From an uncultured Oscillospiraceae bacterium (lineage in GTDB: Bacteria > Bacillota > Clostridia > Oscillospirales > Oscillospiraceae): 38,722 bases of DNA. Of the stretch, positions 38,467 to 38,722 are shown piece after piece (positions within the stretch are counted from its first letter, which is position 1; each line of letters begins with the position of its first letter). Where the stretch lies: NCBI GenBank assembly GCA_947587025.1, contig CANPXW010000011.1, positions 1-38,722 of the forward strand. The letters are read 5' to 3'. The position numbers and the translations under genes are program-made. The notes beneath the pieces were generated by a model, which saw only the letters and a program-made list of their open reading frames with translations, did not search any database and was not told the origin of the DNA.

Positions 38467-38510
38467 TAAAATACACCAGGGTGTTTCGGCGACAGAAAAG
38501 GGGGCGCGTC

Positions 38511-38722
38511 ATGTCTGATTCCAACGTCACAAAAAGGGCGCTGGCCGCCGCGCTGCGGGAGCTGATGGAGACCGAACCCTTTGATAAGATCAAGGTGGCG
38601 CAGATATGCCAGCGGTGCGGCATGAACCGCAAGAGCTTCTACTACCACTTCCGGGACAAGTACGACCTGATGAACTGGATATTCGACACCGATTTTATCG
38701 CCTTCACCAAAGAGAGCGCCAG
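38511..38722 (+). CDS. TetR/AcrR family regulator, N-terminal part (runs off window)
   Basis: KRALAAALRELMETEPFDKIKVAQICQRCGMNRKSFYYHFRDKYDLMNWIF helix-turn-helix. Confidence 0.92.
   Translation, partial: MSDSNVTKRALAAALRELMETEPFDKIKVAQICQRCGMNRKSFYYHFRDKYDLMNWIFDTDFIAFTKESA

Overview
GC-rich chromosomal window, probably from an Oscillospirales/Clostridia-type Firmicute (inferred from gene content). It holds about 40 supported genes and no tRNA, rRNA, CRISPR or transposon that I could recognise. Most of it is housekeeping: membrane pyrophosphatase, sirtuin, TagA/WecG-type glycosyltransferase, MltG, AlaS, HIT protein, ComEC, HolA, RNase M5-like protein, NrdR, GlmM, gamma-carbonic anhydrase, RfbA, 5'-nucleotidase, GT2-GtrA, D-aminoacylase-type amidohydrolase, and a TetR gene cut by the window end. 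The centrepiece is an eight-gene minus-strand operon (20906-27940) encoding every step from DAHP to chorismate, plus chorismate mutase and prephenate dehydrogenase, with a fused AroE-AroK. Upstream of it (27963-28154) is an unannotated candidate ribosome-mediated attenuator. It has a consensus promoter (TTGACA-N17-TATAAT), an 18-aa leader peptide MDRSFFGFYYFSYYFPKK (9 of 18 residues Phe/Tyr) with a good Shine-Dalgarno, and three mutually exclusive helices (1:2 protector, 2:3 antiterminator, 3:4 terminator plus U6) just before aroF. Other points: a 47-aa Gly-Cys-repeat membrane miniprotein with its own terminator buried in the neighbouring tagA-like gene, a structured intergenic RNA candidate between hppA and the sirtuin gene, a 27-bp operator-like inverted repeat over a -10 box, and an uncharacterised Cys-motif protein. 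All calls come from reading the sequence; no searches or folding programs were run.
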